A DNA stretch of 64,000 nt from Paenibacillus shirakamiensis (GCF_017874255.1 NZ_JAGGLD010000002.1:434001-498000), one strand, 5' to 3'. Counted from the stretch's first letter, positions 35,056 through 44,459 are shown. Numbers and translations: made by a program. The notes: a model not told the origin generated them from the sequence alone.

Positions 35056-35367
35056 TTAGAAGAAAAACATTTGTAGCATCCCCAGGACTACGGATGCCGT
35101 GACAAGCATGTTGGCAACCTTCTCCGATCTGAACTTGAAGAGCATTCCTATAACAGCTAGCAGTCCGAAAACGATGGCAACCATGCGCTCTGTCGTCTCA
35201 TTTGATGGCAAAGCGGTGAAATTCATAAATGTGATTAAAATAGCCATGACTACGAGTAGTACAAAAGCTATGTTTCTCCATTTAGCATCTTTAGCGGCCA
35301 ACAACATTCCAATAAATAAAATACTCGCTAGTGCAATGACTACAAATAAAATTAATAGTTCTCCCAT
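35056..35367 (-). CDS. Small integral membrane protein
   Basis: The 103-residue protein has four hydrophobic helices (LLILFVVIALASILFIGMLL, IAFVLLVVMAILITFM, MVAIVFGLLAVIGMLF and MLVTASVVLGMLQMFFF) with short loops. AGAAGGG precedes the ATG. No family is recognised; it looks like the many small four-helix membrane proteins of Bacillales. It stands alone. Confidence 0.65.
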   Translation of the reverse strand: MGELLILFVVIALASILFIGMLLAAKDAKWRNIAFVLLVVMAILITFMNFTALPSNETTERMVAIVFGLLAVIGMLFKFRSEKVANMLVTASVVLGMLQMFFF

Positions 35368-35640
35368 GCTTGCATATCCCTTCTTCTAAGTATTGCTTCT
35401 TATTAACCTTTTTTAGAGAGTCTAAATAATCCCTTTTGACTAGATTAATTCAATGAAGATCTATAAAAAAAAGAACTCTGGACATAGATACCGTAATTAC
35501 CGTACCCATTCTAGAATCCTTATTAAAGGTATGCATTTTTCCCATATAAAACAATTCAATCTATGCGTTAGATCTTACATTTAAAACTTTCATTTAAAAC
35601 TATGACTACAACCCACTATACGTGACGTAGAATTTGAGTT

Positions 35641-36519
35641 TCAATTTACTATAAAATTGATCTCTTGCAGATAAGGATTACGCTGAACTAGTTGTGCCCA
35701 ACGATCCATCATCCCCGGAAGTTCAGGAACATGTCCAAGTCTTTTACGCAACATCCAAGTGATGCCTGCCAAAGCTTCAAAGATATCCAACTCGGCTTGC
35801 GGAATCGGGATGGCTGCAAGATAGAATGATCGGAATAATGCCGAATACTTCTCAGGTATATACACTTGCTGGAGAACCCATGACCAAGCAAAATCATAGC
35901 GAATATCCCCCAACTGTGCATTCGTCCAATCGATTAAGGTATATCGCCCCTGCTTCTCTAGCACATTGAACAAGTGAAAATCTCCATGAATAAGATGATT
36001 CTGCTCCATCGTCACTGAAGACATAAGTCGCTGTAAAGTCGGATATAAGTCTGTGTAATGCTCAATTCCCGGATAGCTGTAGGAAACAAAATCATATTTG
36101 GGGAGATCTATATTTTTGAATATATCCATAGATAGGCTATGTAAGTCTATTAGAATTTTCACAATATCTTTTAGCTTCTCTTCGGTCAGCTGATCTGCAT
36201 TCACTCCCTCATAAGTGGTGAGTAAGACAGACTCCAATTGTTCGTTAAGCCCCCAACCTAGTGGAGTAGATACCGATACGCCTTGCTTAATTAACAACGT
36301 TAATATTTGATACTGCATACGAATATCGGGCCTTGCATGTTTATTCCATACTTTTAACACATAACTATCTTCACCAGCTTGGATGCCGACCACTTCCGCT
36401 TCATACCCTTGAATCATCGCTGTAGTCGTTAAGCTATCCTCTAACTGCAATAACTCCTCTACCTTTTCCGTACGTTCTTGCCACTGAATCGTACTTAGCA
36501 CATTTCCCAACTTCCTCAT
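35641..36519 (-). CDS. Aminoglycoside-phosphotransferase-type (APH) kinase-like protein
   Basis: The 292-residue protein has the APH/choline-kinase catalytic loop LIHGDFHLFNVL (HGDxHxxN, near residue 186) and the metal-binding LIDWTNAQLGD about 15 residues later. The N-lobe lysine probably lies in DSYVLKVWNKHARPD. Such enzymes phosphorylate small hydroxylated metabolites, sometimes antibiotics. The substrate here cannot be told. GAGAGG touches the ATG at 36519, so a TTG three codons downstream is possible. No resistance genes are nearby, so a housekeeping substrate is more likely. Confidence 0.8.
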   Translation of the reverse strand: MRKLGNVLSTIQWQERTEKVEELLQLEDSLTTTAMIQGYEAEVVGIQAGEDSYVLKVWNKHARPDIRMQYQILTLLIKQGVSVSTPLGWGLNEQLESVLLTTYEGVNADQLTEEKLKDIVKILIDLHSLSMDIFKNIDLPKYDFVSYSYPGIEHYTDLYPTLQRLMSSVTMEQNHLIHGDFHLFNVLEKQGRYTLIDWTNAQLGDIRYDFAWSWVLQQVYIPEKYSALFRSFYLAAIPIPQAELDIFEALAGITWMLRKRLGHVPELPGMMDRWAQLVQRNPYLQEINFIVN

Positions 36520-36674
36520 CCTCTCTTTTGGAACATGTAATCTGTATCAGCTCTAACCTGGTGCGTACTCATTATAAAAAGGGTGTGATTAGAGCATTAT
36601 AACAAAATATAGCATTAATTTTCCAATTTATTACTTTAGCGCTAACTCTACTAAGTCTTCCTATGACAACGGTC

Positions 36675-36694
36675 GTAGTACCTGGTACTAATAC
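36675..36694 (+). promoter_or_regulatory. FapR-type operator
   Basis: The 20 bases GTAGTACCTGGTACTAATAC match the consensus TTAGTACCTRDTMYTAATWT at all but the first and last base. A TATACT -10-like hexamer follows at 36699-36704, so a bound repressor would overlap the promoter. FapR senses malonyl-CoA. Confidence 0.7.
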
Positions 36695-36741
36695 CTGTTA
36701 TACTATAAAGAAATATCATTCACATTAAAGGAGAGGTTCTA

Positions 36742-38328
36742 TTGAAATTTCAACAGTGGAACGCACCTGAACACTATAATTTGACATCCGAGATGGAAAA
36801 TCATCCTCCTGAGCAGATGGCTTTACAATGGCTCAGTGACCAAGGAGATTACGAAGAAATCACCTATGGTCAACTGATGGCTAAAGCCAATCAACTCGCA
36901 CATGGCCTCCAAAAACAAGGACTTACCAAAGGCGACCGTGTGTTAGTCATCGTCCCACGCCAAATTATTGCCTACGTTATCTACCTAGCTTGCCTTAAGG
37001 TGGGACTCGTTATTATTCCTTCATCGGAGATGCTGCGGGCTAAAGATATTTCTTATCGGTTCCAGCACTCGGGCGCTAGAGCCATCATTGCTTGGTCTAC
37101 GCTCACAGCCGAGGTGGATCAGATTGAAGAAGACCATCCTCACCTAGAGTTTCGTATGGCGGTAACCGAAAAAGCGAACGTGACCATCCCAGGTTGGCTG
37201 AATATAGCGAAGTTGATGGAAGATCAGCCCGATACGTTCACTACTGTGCCTACACATCGCGAAGATACGGCTATATTGGCATATACATCAGGCACAACTG
37301 GCAATCCCAAAGGTGTTGTTCACAGCCATGGCTGGGGGTATGCACATCTACGAATTGCCTCAACATTATGGCTCGACATCAAACCCGGGGATAAAGTGTG
37401 GGCCACAGCTGCACCCGGTTGGCAAAAGTGGATCTGGAGTCCATTTCTCTCCGTGCTGGGTAAAGGAGCTACTGGATTTGTATATCACGGCTCATTCCAG
37501 CCCCATCAATATCTGACAATGATCAAAGAGTACGGCATCCAAGTGCTCTGCTGCACACCTACAGAATTCAGAATCATGGCCAAAACCGACCAGTTGGAAA
37601 CCTATGATCTGTCTTCCTTACGTAGTGTGGTATCCGCAGGCGAACCGCTGAATCAAGAAGTCATTGAAGTGTTCCGCAAGCATCACCAGATTACGATTCG
37701 AGATGGATACGGTCAGACCGAGAGCACACTGCTCATCGGTAACCTGATGGACAACCCCGTAAAGCTTGGCTCGATGGGTAAAGCCATTTCGCCTGGGCTC
37801 ATTGAGATCATAGATGAGTCCGGTCAGCCGATGCCCGCAGGTCAGGTAGGCGATATTGCCGTTCATTTGGACATGCCTGCCTTGTTCCGCAGCTATTATA
37901 ATGATCCAATGAAGAAAAAGAACAATGAACGCGGTGAATACTTTGTGACAGGAGATCGTGCACGTGTAGATGAGGAAGGTTATTTCTGGTATGAAGGCCG
38001 TAATGATGATATCATCATCAGTTCAGGCTACACTATTGGGCCTTTCGAGGTAGAAGAAGCCCTCACTAAGCATGCGGCTGTTCAAGAGTGTGCCGCTGTT
38101 GCTAGTCCGGATGAGATTCGTGGTGCCGTGGTCAAAGCTTTTATCGTACTCATGGAAGGTATTGAGCCAACGAACGAGCTGGTCAAAGAACTTCAGAACC
38201 ATGTCAAGAAGCTTACTGCACCCTACAAGTATCCTCGCAAAATTGAGTTTGTAGCTTCTCTTCCTAAGACTAATTCAGGTAAAATCCGCCGTGTGGATTT
38301 GAGAGCACAGGAATATAAAAAATCATAA
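36742..38328 (+). CDS. Acyl-CoA synthetase (AMP-forming), MbcS/AcsA-like
   Basis: The 528-residue ANL-superfamily enzyme activates a carboxylic acid with ATP and CoA. The AMP-binding P-loop YTSGTTGNPKG is at 181-191, the A5 motif DGYGQTE in the middle, the A8 hinge YEGRNDDIIISSGY near 410-425, and the catalytic lysine in TNSGKIRR near the end. Length fits medium- or branched-chain acyl-CoA synthetases such as Bacillus MbcS (YtcI), but substrate choice cannot be read. It starts at TTG 36742 with AAAGGAGAGG upstream. The upstream FapR operator ties it to membrane-lipid supply. Confidence 0.85.
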   Translation: MKFQQWNAPEHYNLTSEMENHPPEQMALQWLSDQGDYEEITYGQLMAKANQLAHGLQKQGLTKGDRVLVIVPRQIIAYVIYLACLKVGLVIIPSSEMLRAKDISYRFQHSGARAIIAWSTLTAEVDQIEEDHPHLEFRMAVTEKANVTIPGWLNIAKLMEDQPDTFTTVPTHREDTAILAYTSGTTGNPKGVVHSHGWGYAHLRIASTLWLDIKPGDKVWATAAPGWQKWIWSPFLSVLGKGATGFVYHGSFQPHQYLTMIKEYGIQVLCCTPTEFRIMAKTDQLETYDLSSLRSVVSAGEPLNQEVIEVFRKHHQITIRDGYGQTESTLLIGNLMDNPVKLGSMGKAISPGLIEIIDESGQPMPAGQVGDIAVHLDMPALFRSYYNDPMKKKNNERGEYFVTGDRARVDEEGYFWYEGRNDDIIISSGYTIGPFEVEEALTKHAAVQECAAVASPDEIRGAVVKAFIVLMEGIEPTNELVKELQNHVKKLTAPYKYPRKIEFVASLPKTNSGKIRRVDLRAQEYKKS

Positions 38329-38334
38329 TACAGC

Positions 38335-38374
38335 AACCCCCTAATTCTCTTCTTACGGAATAGGGGGGGGTTTT
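38335..38374 (+). terminator. Terminator of the acyl-CoA synthetase gene
   Basis: CCCCCTA-ATTC pairs with GAATAGGGGG (one bulged A) and is followed by TTTTC. Confidence 0.7.
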
Positions 38375-38474
38375 CTCCAAGCTTGACTTGAGTATGACTT
38401 GAGCTTGAATCCTCTTAAATTGACAATATCGTGGATACTCTAAGCATTATTACTATCAGAGAAAAGATCGATTC

Positions 38475-41060
38475 CTACAACCGAGGGTCAATTTCTTTTT
38501 CCCGGCTCACTTCGAAAAGAAGATTAGCCACAACTTCTTTATATGCTGTATGTTCTGGACTAATGTCTTCCCATTTAACAGCAAGCATTTGTTGCCCTAG
38601 ACGATACTCATTTAATGAAGTACGAAGTTTGGACTGGATGTTCTTTTGCTTCAATAATTTGGTGTACTTATGTGGAAGGCGGTAGTCATAACCATAAATT
38701 ATGGACAAATATTCTGGGTTGCGTACTTTCATATAGGGCACGGTTTTGAGATTCACAACTTCCGGCTTAATGACTACCCCCTCCATATGTTGGTCCACCG
38801 TTAACTTGGAGAAATACTCCGCTGCTTGCGCATAGCTTTCTTCTTCTGTTAGATCAAGCTTCATCCATTCATCTTCCATAAGGATATGGCACAACTCGGA
38901 AGTAGGTTCATTCGGAATTCGTTCCTCTCCATGCTCATAGATCATCTTTAATATATTAAAAGGCTTATATTCTAGCTCTCCATCTTCGGCGTAGATATCC
39001 AGCTGCTTCTTATAAGTCTCATAGGCAGCCACATGTTCTTCTAAAGGAACATATTTTTGTATGATATCATGTAGATGTTTATAGTTCTGATACACATACG
39101 AACCATACTTCTCATGTAAAGCAGATTTATTAGTATGGAACTGATCGCGCTCGAAATCACTCGCTTCATAGTCCGCCATCAGCTTGCCAAGCGCCTGATC
39201 AAAACCTTGTTGTTGCAGAAATTGGAATTCGCTCTCTAAAGCTTTCTCTATAGGCTTGAACTGCTTCTCGATTAACCCCTCCCCTAGAGCCTTCCAAGGA
39301 AGCAGCTCCCCATCTAAGATGAGCATGGAGACTTTATTCTGTTCCATGTATTCCCCGAATCGATGCAATAGCTTGGTATAAATCTCATGAAGATCGATAT
39401 GTGTGATCTTATATCCATTACGGCTTACTGCGAAGCATTGGTCCCTATCCTTGTGCAAATAAAGGTTCGCCCTAGATCCCATGTATTTAGGCTGTAATAC
39501 CACTTGGTTCACCCCGCGCTGAGCAAAATAATTCAGCCCTTGCTTCAGAGATTCAAGCTCGTGTGTATCTTCGTCCTTATCCGCTGGAGACATCGTTCCC
39601 GAGATGAAATTCACTTGATTTTTGGATACATAGTGCAGTCTGCGAAGCTCCTCATCACCCAGTTCTTGCAGAGTGACTTTTCGTTGTTCATGGAATAACG
39701 CTGGAAGTTTTTCGTTCATTCGGCCTTCTACCGACTTATAAGACCTCACAATTGGCTTGTACGTAATCATGACGGACGAAAGACTGTTACCCAGCACGCT
39801 TCCTGTATCGATATGAATTTTATTATGGATACGAAATGCATGCTTTGCCGCGATATGCCCAAAAATGTGATAGGGATGATTTTTTACCGCTTCCTCTTTA
39901 AGAAAACCTAGTTGCCCCTCTACGGATTCCTCATGGTTAATTCTAAAGTTACGTTGATGACGAGCAGAATGGCTATCCAGCTTGCCTATATATTTATTTT
40001 GGCATGGGGCATGCGTTACATAATATGAAGAACTACTTGAACCTTGATACTTATAGAAAGGCTTAGAATTTAGATACAAATGATTGAACTTCTCCAGCAG
40101 TGCATCATCGTTCGCTAGAACCTGCGTAGAATTAAAATAATGATCTAACAGTTCAGCATCTACCCCACTAACTTCACCCTTCATGTATTTATAGACGAAA
40201 TTCTCGTGATTCCCTATCACTAATAAAAAATGCTGCTGATTCTCGTAAATGAACTCTATGATTTCCTTGGTGTGTTGACCTTTGTCAATCCAGTCCCCTG
40301 CCAATATGATCTTCGTATCTCGAACTCTGTCCGTGGCCTCAAGCTTATGATCTTCAATAATAAACCCGTAGCTTCTTAGAAGGCCTTGAAGATCATCGAT
40401 ACATTCATGAACATCACCAACGATAATGTACTTGCTATTATGTGGCAAAATAGTAGATAGATATTCATCCAGGTTCTCTATGACGACCTTGTAGTTCGCA
40501 TTTCGCTTACCTTCTGGAACATCGTAGAAATCTTTAGCACGTATTCTATGAATCTTGGTATACCCTTCTCTGGAAAGTGAGCCAAGTACATCCTTTTTCA
40601 GACGTTGGAGATGGCTTGTGATGAGTTTCTTAGATCGATCGGAGGCGTAATAATCTTCTCTATTTCTATAATCAAATAAAATCACTTCCACATTGTAATT
40701 ATGCATATGCGCAACATTACGAACCTGTGACCTGAATTCATCGGACAGACCTGTTGTATCTACTACAATAAATTCGGCATGAACAGGAAACCTAGTGGCC
40801 ATCTTCAGACGTTCAAATAAAATATGGAATGCCTGCTCACTTGCCTCGAGCATCACTTGATCGTATTTATCATACTCGAACCCTAACAGATCCTGCCGAA
40901 TCTGATCTGATGAGAGATATTGAACGTTAGAGCGCATCGATGTATCCGCATCCCGGAATGCAAGCTGGGGCATGAGAACTTCCTTAGCAAAGGTCGTCTT
41001 CCCGCATTCTGTGGATCCAATGAGCATAAAAATGGTGTGTACTTTTGTAATAATCTCCAT
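38475..41060 (-). CDS. pnkp: Bacterial PnkP: polynucleotide kinase-phosphatase-ligase for RNA repair
   Basis: The 861-residue three-domain enzyme is nearly the length of Clostridium thermocellum Pnkp (about 870). The kinase domain has P-loop GSTECGKT at 15-22 and makes 5'-phosphate ends. The calcineurin-type phosphatase domain has GDVHEC (215-220), GDWIDKG (255-261) and GNHE (283-286) and removes 2',3'-cyclic phosphate or 3'-phosphate ends. The ligase-like adenylyltransferase domain has KYMGSR with nucleophile Lys525. The usual GDxHG and DRG are changed to GDVHEC and DKG. It starts two bases after the hen1-like stop, so the two are co-translated. The pair heals and seals RNA cut by ribotoxins. 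Confidence 0.9.
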   Translation of the reverse strand: MEIITKVHTIFMLIGSTECGKTTFAKEVLMPQLAFRDADTSMRSNVQYLSSDQIRQDLLGFEYDKYDQVMLEASEQAFHILFERLKMATRFPVHAEFIVVDTTGLSDEFRSQVRNVAHMHNYNVEVILFDYRNREDYYASDRSKKLITSHLQRLKKDVLGSLSREGYTKIHRIRAKDFYDVPEGKRNANYKVVIENLDEYLSTILPHNSKYIIVGDVHECIDDLQGLLRSYGFIIEDHKLEATDRVRDTKIILAGDWIDKGQHTKEIIEFIYENQQHFLLVIGNHENFVYKYMKGEVSGVDAELLDHYFNSTQVLANDDALLEKFNHLYLNSKPFYKYQGSSSSSYYVTHAPCQNKYIGKLDSHSARHQRNFRINHEESVEGQLGFLKEEAVKNHPYHIFGHIAAKHAFRIHNKIHIDTGSVLGNSLSSVMITYKPIVRSYKSVEGRMNEKLPALFHEQRKVTLQELGDEELRRLHYVSKNQVNFISGTMSPADKDEDTHELESLKQGLNYFAQRGVNQVVLQPKYMGSRANLYLHKDRDQCFAVSRNGYKITHIDLHEIYTKLLHRFGEYMEQNKVSMLILDGELLPWKALGEGLIEKQFKPIEKALESEFQFLQQQGFDQALGKLMADYEASDFERDQFHTNKSALHEKYGSYVYQNYKHLHDIIQKYVPLEEHVAAYETYKKQLDIYAEDGELEYKPFNILKMIYEHGEERIPNEPTSELCHILMEDEWMKLDLTEEESYAQAAEYFSKLTVDQHMEGVVIKPEVVNLKTVPYMKVRNPEYLSIIYGYDYRLPHKYTKLLKQKNIQSKLRTSLNEYRLGQQMLAVKWEDISPEHTAYKEVVANLLFEVSREKEIDPRL

Positions 41061-41062
41061 GG

Positions 41063-42328
41063 TCAGGCTTCCTTTCTCTTAAAAATAACGCCTTGCGTCG
41101 TACAAATAGAATTCACACGGTCTCCAATAGATAAGAACTCATATTCTAGATTCATGTCCTTAGCAATGGACTGCATCCAATATTGGAAAGCCTCTTCACC
41201 CATTTCCCAGCGGTGGTCGTCATGTCTGAACTCTTCTATGGCGTAATAGATATTGAAGTCTTGGTTCGGTGTTGTGATAATGAACTGCTCAAAGTTCAGC
41301 TGGGTACAGATGTGCCGAATGAACTGCTCGGCCTCCACCTCACTCATATGTTTAATTACTTCGGTTAGAATGATGTCTACCTGTTCTCCATTATATTGCT
41401 CCACAAAACGGTCCAAGGATGAGAATGTAGCAATATGATCTACCTGCTTGGATATCGCTTTACGCTGCACAATCTCCAGAAGTTCTTCATTAATATCTAT
41501 CGCATAATACATATCTTCTATTTTTGAAGCATAGGACAGGGCATAATAACCTTCGCCACAGCCTATATCCACAATCGACTTATTAAAAGGGAGTAGCCCT
41601 GCAATGTAATTTCTACGTTGTAACGCTGTTCCTCCAAAATCAAACTTGATCTCATAGCGATCTGTTTTTTCCAATGCCGCCTTGTATTTCTTATAGCGTT
41701 CTTTGGATGACAAGAAGTTCCGCACGAACAAATTACGAATATAAAAAGGGGCATCGATGATATTTATACTCTTACTATATTTGCTAAGTACGTCATCCGA
41801 TATATCCAGATACTCTTTACCGAATAAGGATAAGAACAGACAAAGAACGCTAACCACATGAAGCAAATGATAGAGACTTGTCTGCGTGGTCACGGTCAAA
41901 GCATAGCTTTTATGAGCATAATGACGAATTTCAAAAGAACACTCAGGAACATGTTTCTCGAAGAACTCAATATATTGAACCCGATCGATATGAATCATAT
42001 TTATAAAAAAAGAATGCGTATATCCTACTACATCCCGTTCGTCCTGAACTTTCATCGGATACGAGAGAAATTCATTAATTGCGCTCAGAGGGAACAACGG
42101 TGTATTATACCGGGATACATTGAGGTACTCGAACTGCTCATGTTCATCCTGCTTGTAGGATATTTCATTGCTAGCATCCTTAAAGTACACATTGTAGGTA
42201 CAGTCATCGCTGTACCAGCCATATCCCATACCTTTTCGAATCGCACGGAGCTGCATCCCGGAATTCGGATTTTTTTTCATGAGAAAAGAAAACTGTGGAT
42301 GTGAAGATTTCAATTGAATAATAGCCAT
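41063..42328 (-). CDS. hen1: Hen1-like 3'-terminal RNA ribose 2'-O-methyltransferase
   Basis: The 421-residue protein has the bacterial Hen1 layout: an N-terminal domain of about 220 residues that supports PnkP ligase activity, and a C-terminal SAM-dependent methyltransferase (SAM motif VDIGCGEGYYAL, GCGEG at 256-260). Known Hen1 proteins bind Mn2+ through Glu-x-x-Glu-His plus a later His. Here the motif reads E323-V-I-K326-H327, so the second Glu is Lys. Later TTPNQDFN and HDDHRWE blocks are present. AGGGGAAG precedes the ATG. The gene heads a two-gene operon with pnkp. The substitution may weaken or abolish methylation while leaving the repair support function. Confidence 0.85.
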   Translation of the reverse strand: MAIIQLKSSHPQFSFLMKKNPNSGMQLRAIRKGMGYGWYSDDCTYNVYFKDASNEISYKQDEHEQFEYLNVSRYNTPLFPLSAINEFLSYPMKVQDERDVVGYTHSFFINMIHIDRVQYIEFFEKHVPECSFEIRHYAHKSYALTVTTQTSLYHLLHVVSVLCLFLSLFGKEYLDISDDVLSKYSKSINIIDAPFYIRNLFVRNFLSSKERYKKYKAALEKTDRYEIKFDFGGTALQRRNYIAGLLPFNKSIVDIGCGEGYYALSYASKIEDMYYAIDINEELLEIVQRKAISKQVDHIATFSSLDRFVEQYNGEQVDIILTEVIKHMSEVEAEQFIRHICTQLNFEQFIITTPNQDFNIYYAIEEFRHDDHRWEMGEEAFQYWMQSIAKDMNLEYEFLSIGDRVNSICTTQGVIFKRKEA

Positions 42329-42556
42329 GTATGGATCTTCCCCTAGTCATTAAATTTACATTGATTGTTAGTGTAGTAGTTCATGACCACTGTTCCAACT
42401 TCTGGATATATCTTCTCATACCCATCTCCTAATGAATACGGCAAAAGTATTACAATGTGTAATTTAGAGTTCACTCCATAATGTTTAAGAAATCCATAGC
42501 TCGGGTATATTTTAGTAAGCAACGCAGAAGTACCCCATACTAAGGAGGCAATAACT

Positions 42557-42703
42557 ATGAATACTAAAAAGACGTTATTTACTACACTAGCATTGGGTGC
42601 AGTATACCTGATGAAAAACAAAGATACGCGTGATAAAATTATGAGCGGCATTCAATCCGTGTCCTCACAAGTAAAAGCTAAGAACTCGCAAGGCAACGTG
42701 TAA
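42557..42703 (+). CDS. Small protein with an N-terminal hydrophobic helix
   Basis: The 48-residue gene has an ideal AAGGAGG seven bases before its ATG and a terminator after it. The product starts MNTKKTLFTTLALGAVYLMK, a membrane-directed helix, and ends in a charged tail (DKIMSGIQSVSSQVKAKN). It resembles short stress-type membrane peptides, but I know no name for it. An open frame on the other strand at 42343-42651 overlaps it and lacks a ribosome site, so I rejected that one. Confidence 0.7.
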   Translation: MNTKKTLFTTLALGAVYLMKNKDTRDKIMSGIQSVSSQVKAKNSQGNV

Positions 42704-42728
42704 CGCTGCCTTACAGATGATAGATTGT

Positions 42729-42784
42729 AAAAAAAGGGACGTCCTAGCCACAAGAAGTACTGGCTGATAGACATCCCTTTTTTT
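42729..42784 (+). terminator. Terminator of the 48-residue gene
   Basis: AAAAAAAGGGA and TCCCTTTTTTT pair, with GTC/GAC and AGCC/GGCT inside. It could serve both strands. Confidence 0.75.
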
Positions 42785-42892
42785 GTTGATCACTAAGTTT
42801 TAAAGACAGACACTCACGAACAGATATACAAGTACTTATCATTTCTAATGGACTTATCACCTGAAACAATCAAGTTATTTAGAACCCTTTAA

Positions 42893-43360
42893 TTAATGCT
42901 TATACTTTAATTCATCATACATAGGAAGCCATTCTCCGTATCCGTACCTAGCTTTCACAGCACTTTCTAACATGTAAGGGCTATGAGAAGTTTGGTAATC
43001 CAAGGTCTCCCTCTCTTTACGGGATGCTTTGCGTAGTAAAATTTAACCAGTAAAATCCGTTACAAAATATCCATCGAGGGTGTCAACTTTAAACTCAGGA
43101 AAATGTATTCCTTTAGGTATTTCTGTGTTGCCCACAAGAGCCCATTCAACATTCTCAATTTGAATGCCCACAGTTATCGCGAAAAAATCAATTTTACTTT
43201 TAATAATCTCATTTAAATCAGGATCGGCACCCTTTAGTCCATCAAAAATAATTATAGTTTCTAGGCCTGTCGTTAGTACTGCTTGTCCGTACACGAATTT
43301 ATTTTCACCAAGTGATATAGCAAATACGTCACCAGCTGTAAATTTAAACAGTACCAACAA
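42893..43360 (-). pseudogene. Immunity protein 26 (Imm26)-type gene interrupted by one stop codon
   Basis: The frame from about 43360 reads KFTAGDVFAISLGENKFVYG, a typical Imm26 start. It meets a TAA at 43045-43043 right after DGYFVTDFTG. The same frame then continues for 49 codons (ILLRKASRKERETLDYQTSH, then GYGEWLPMYDELKYKH) to a stop at 42893, and this second part looks like the normal Imm26 C-terminus. One base change (for example AAA to TAA) explains it. There is no ribosome site at the 5' end and no toxin gene nearby, so it is an orphan relic of a polymorphic-toxin immunity gene. Confidence 0.65.
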
Positions 43361-43424
43361 ATGGTAATTTATTTAATTTTAAATTACAATATAACTAATC
43401 TTGCGTATAAAGGAGTGTGATCTT

Positions 43425-44459
43425 ATTCCTATTCAAGTCAGGAAAAGATTCATCTGTCTTCTTGCATCCATCCTATTCATTATTCTGTGGGATTACGTTA
43501 CATCTCAATCTACTATATACCCAGAGAATTCTCACATTCTGAGTATTAGCTTCTCCATAGATTTTGTACTGGTCCTGCCTTTATTAATCTACTTTTTCAT
43601 GTATAAGAAATTGAACAAGACCATCTTTGCTGTATTCCCCTACGCTCTATTAGGATTTTTTACATTCAGTCAGCTTTTCCCCACTACAGACCCTGCTATC
43701 CTTGAAATAACCAAGTATATTTTATTACCTTTGGAGGCTATGTTTATAGGCTATGAGTTGTATGTAGCTTCTCGCATTATCCGGAATTTCAGGAGAGATC
43801 GTTCCGTTCATTCTCATCCTATGGATACCCTTCGGAAGGCCCTTGAACATGCTTTTCCATCCTCTAAAATGATTCCTCTGCTCATCCATGATATCTCTAT
43901 GTTGTATTACGTATTGTGGGCTTGGAGGAAATCCCCTTATCTTCAAAAGGGCTCTCGTTCATTCCATTATCACACCCAATCGACCTGGCTCATCACCATC
44001 ATGATCCTATCCAAAGTTCTGCTTATTGAGGGTATCGGCCTTCATTTTCTGCTGATGCAATGGTCAGGAATCTTAGCTTGGATTGTATCCTTAGGAAACG
44101 TGTATCTCATCATCTTACTTATCGCGGATTACCGAGCAATGTGTCTCAACCCTATATTAGTCTCCCCTCAACAAATTCGTGTTCAATATGGCATTCAGCT
44201 TTATGCAGTTATAGATATTGAAAATATAGAATCCGTGACACGCATTCAATATAAAAAATTATCAAAAAAAGATGCGAAAACCACCTTTCTTCCTGAGGTC
44301 ATAGAACCTAACATACGGATTCAATTTAAAAGTGAATTTATGATTACTAGACTGTTCGGAAGACGTCAAGCTATAGATCAAATGTATCTTTTCTTAGATG
44401 ATCCACTTGAATTTGAGCAAGAATGCTCCACGATTATACAACAAAAGAAGGACAGCTAA
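43425..44459 (+). CDS. Polytopic membrane protein with a possible ATT start
   Basis: The frame is open from a TTG at 43401, but that TTG has no ribosome site, while AAAGGAG lies at 43409-43415, inside the frame. The codon nine bases after it is ATT (43425). No other ATG, GTG or TTG follows in this frame for a long way. I therefore place the start at ATT, a codon known in infC. The product (~344 residues) has four or five N-terminal helices (ICLLASILFIILWDYV, FVLVLPLLIYFFMY) and more near 200-240. A soluble C-terminal domain (VQYGIQLYAVIDIENIESVT) may be PH-like. Function unknown. A terminator overlaps its stop. Confidence 0.6.
   Translation: MPIQVRKRFICLLASILFIILWDYVTSQSTIYPENSHILSISFSIDFVLVLPLLIYFFMYKKLNKTIFAVFPYALLGFFTFSQLFPTTDPAILEITKYILLPLEAMFIGYELYVASRIIRNFRRDRSVHSHPMDTLRKALEHAFPSSKMIPLLIHDISMLYYVLWAWRKSPYLQKGSRSFHYHTQSTWLITIMILSKVLLIEGIGLHFLLMQWSGILAWIVSLGNVYLIILLIADYRAMCLNPILVSPQQIRVQYGIQLYAVIDIENIESVTRIQYKKLSKKDAKTTFLPEVIEPNIRIQFKSEFMITRLFGRRQAIDQMYLFLDDPLEFEQECSTIIQQKKDS

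Noticed and set aside
42343..42651. 102-codon open frame on the minus strand opposite the 48-residue gene
   Set aside because: It has no ribosome site, its composition is odd, and it overlaps a short plus-strand gene with a perfect AAGGAGG and a terminator.
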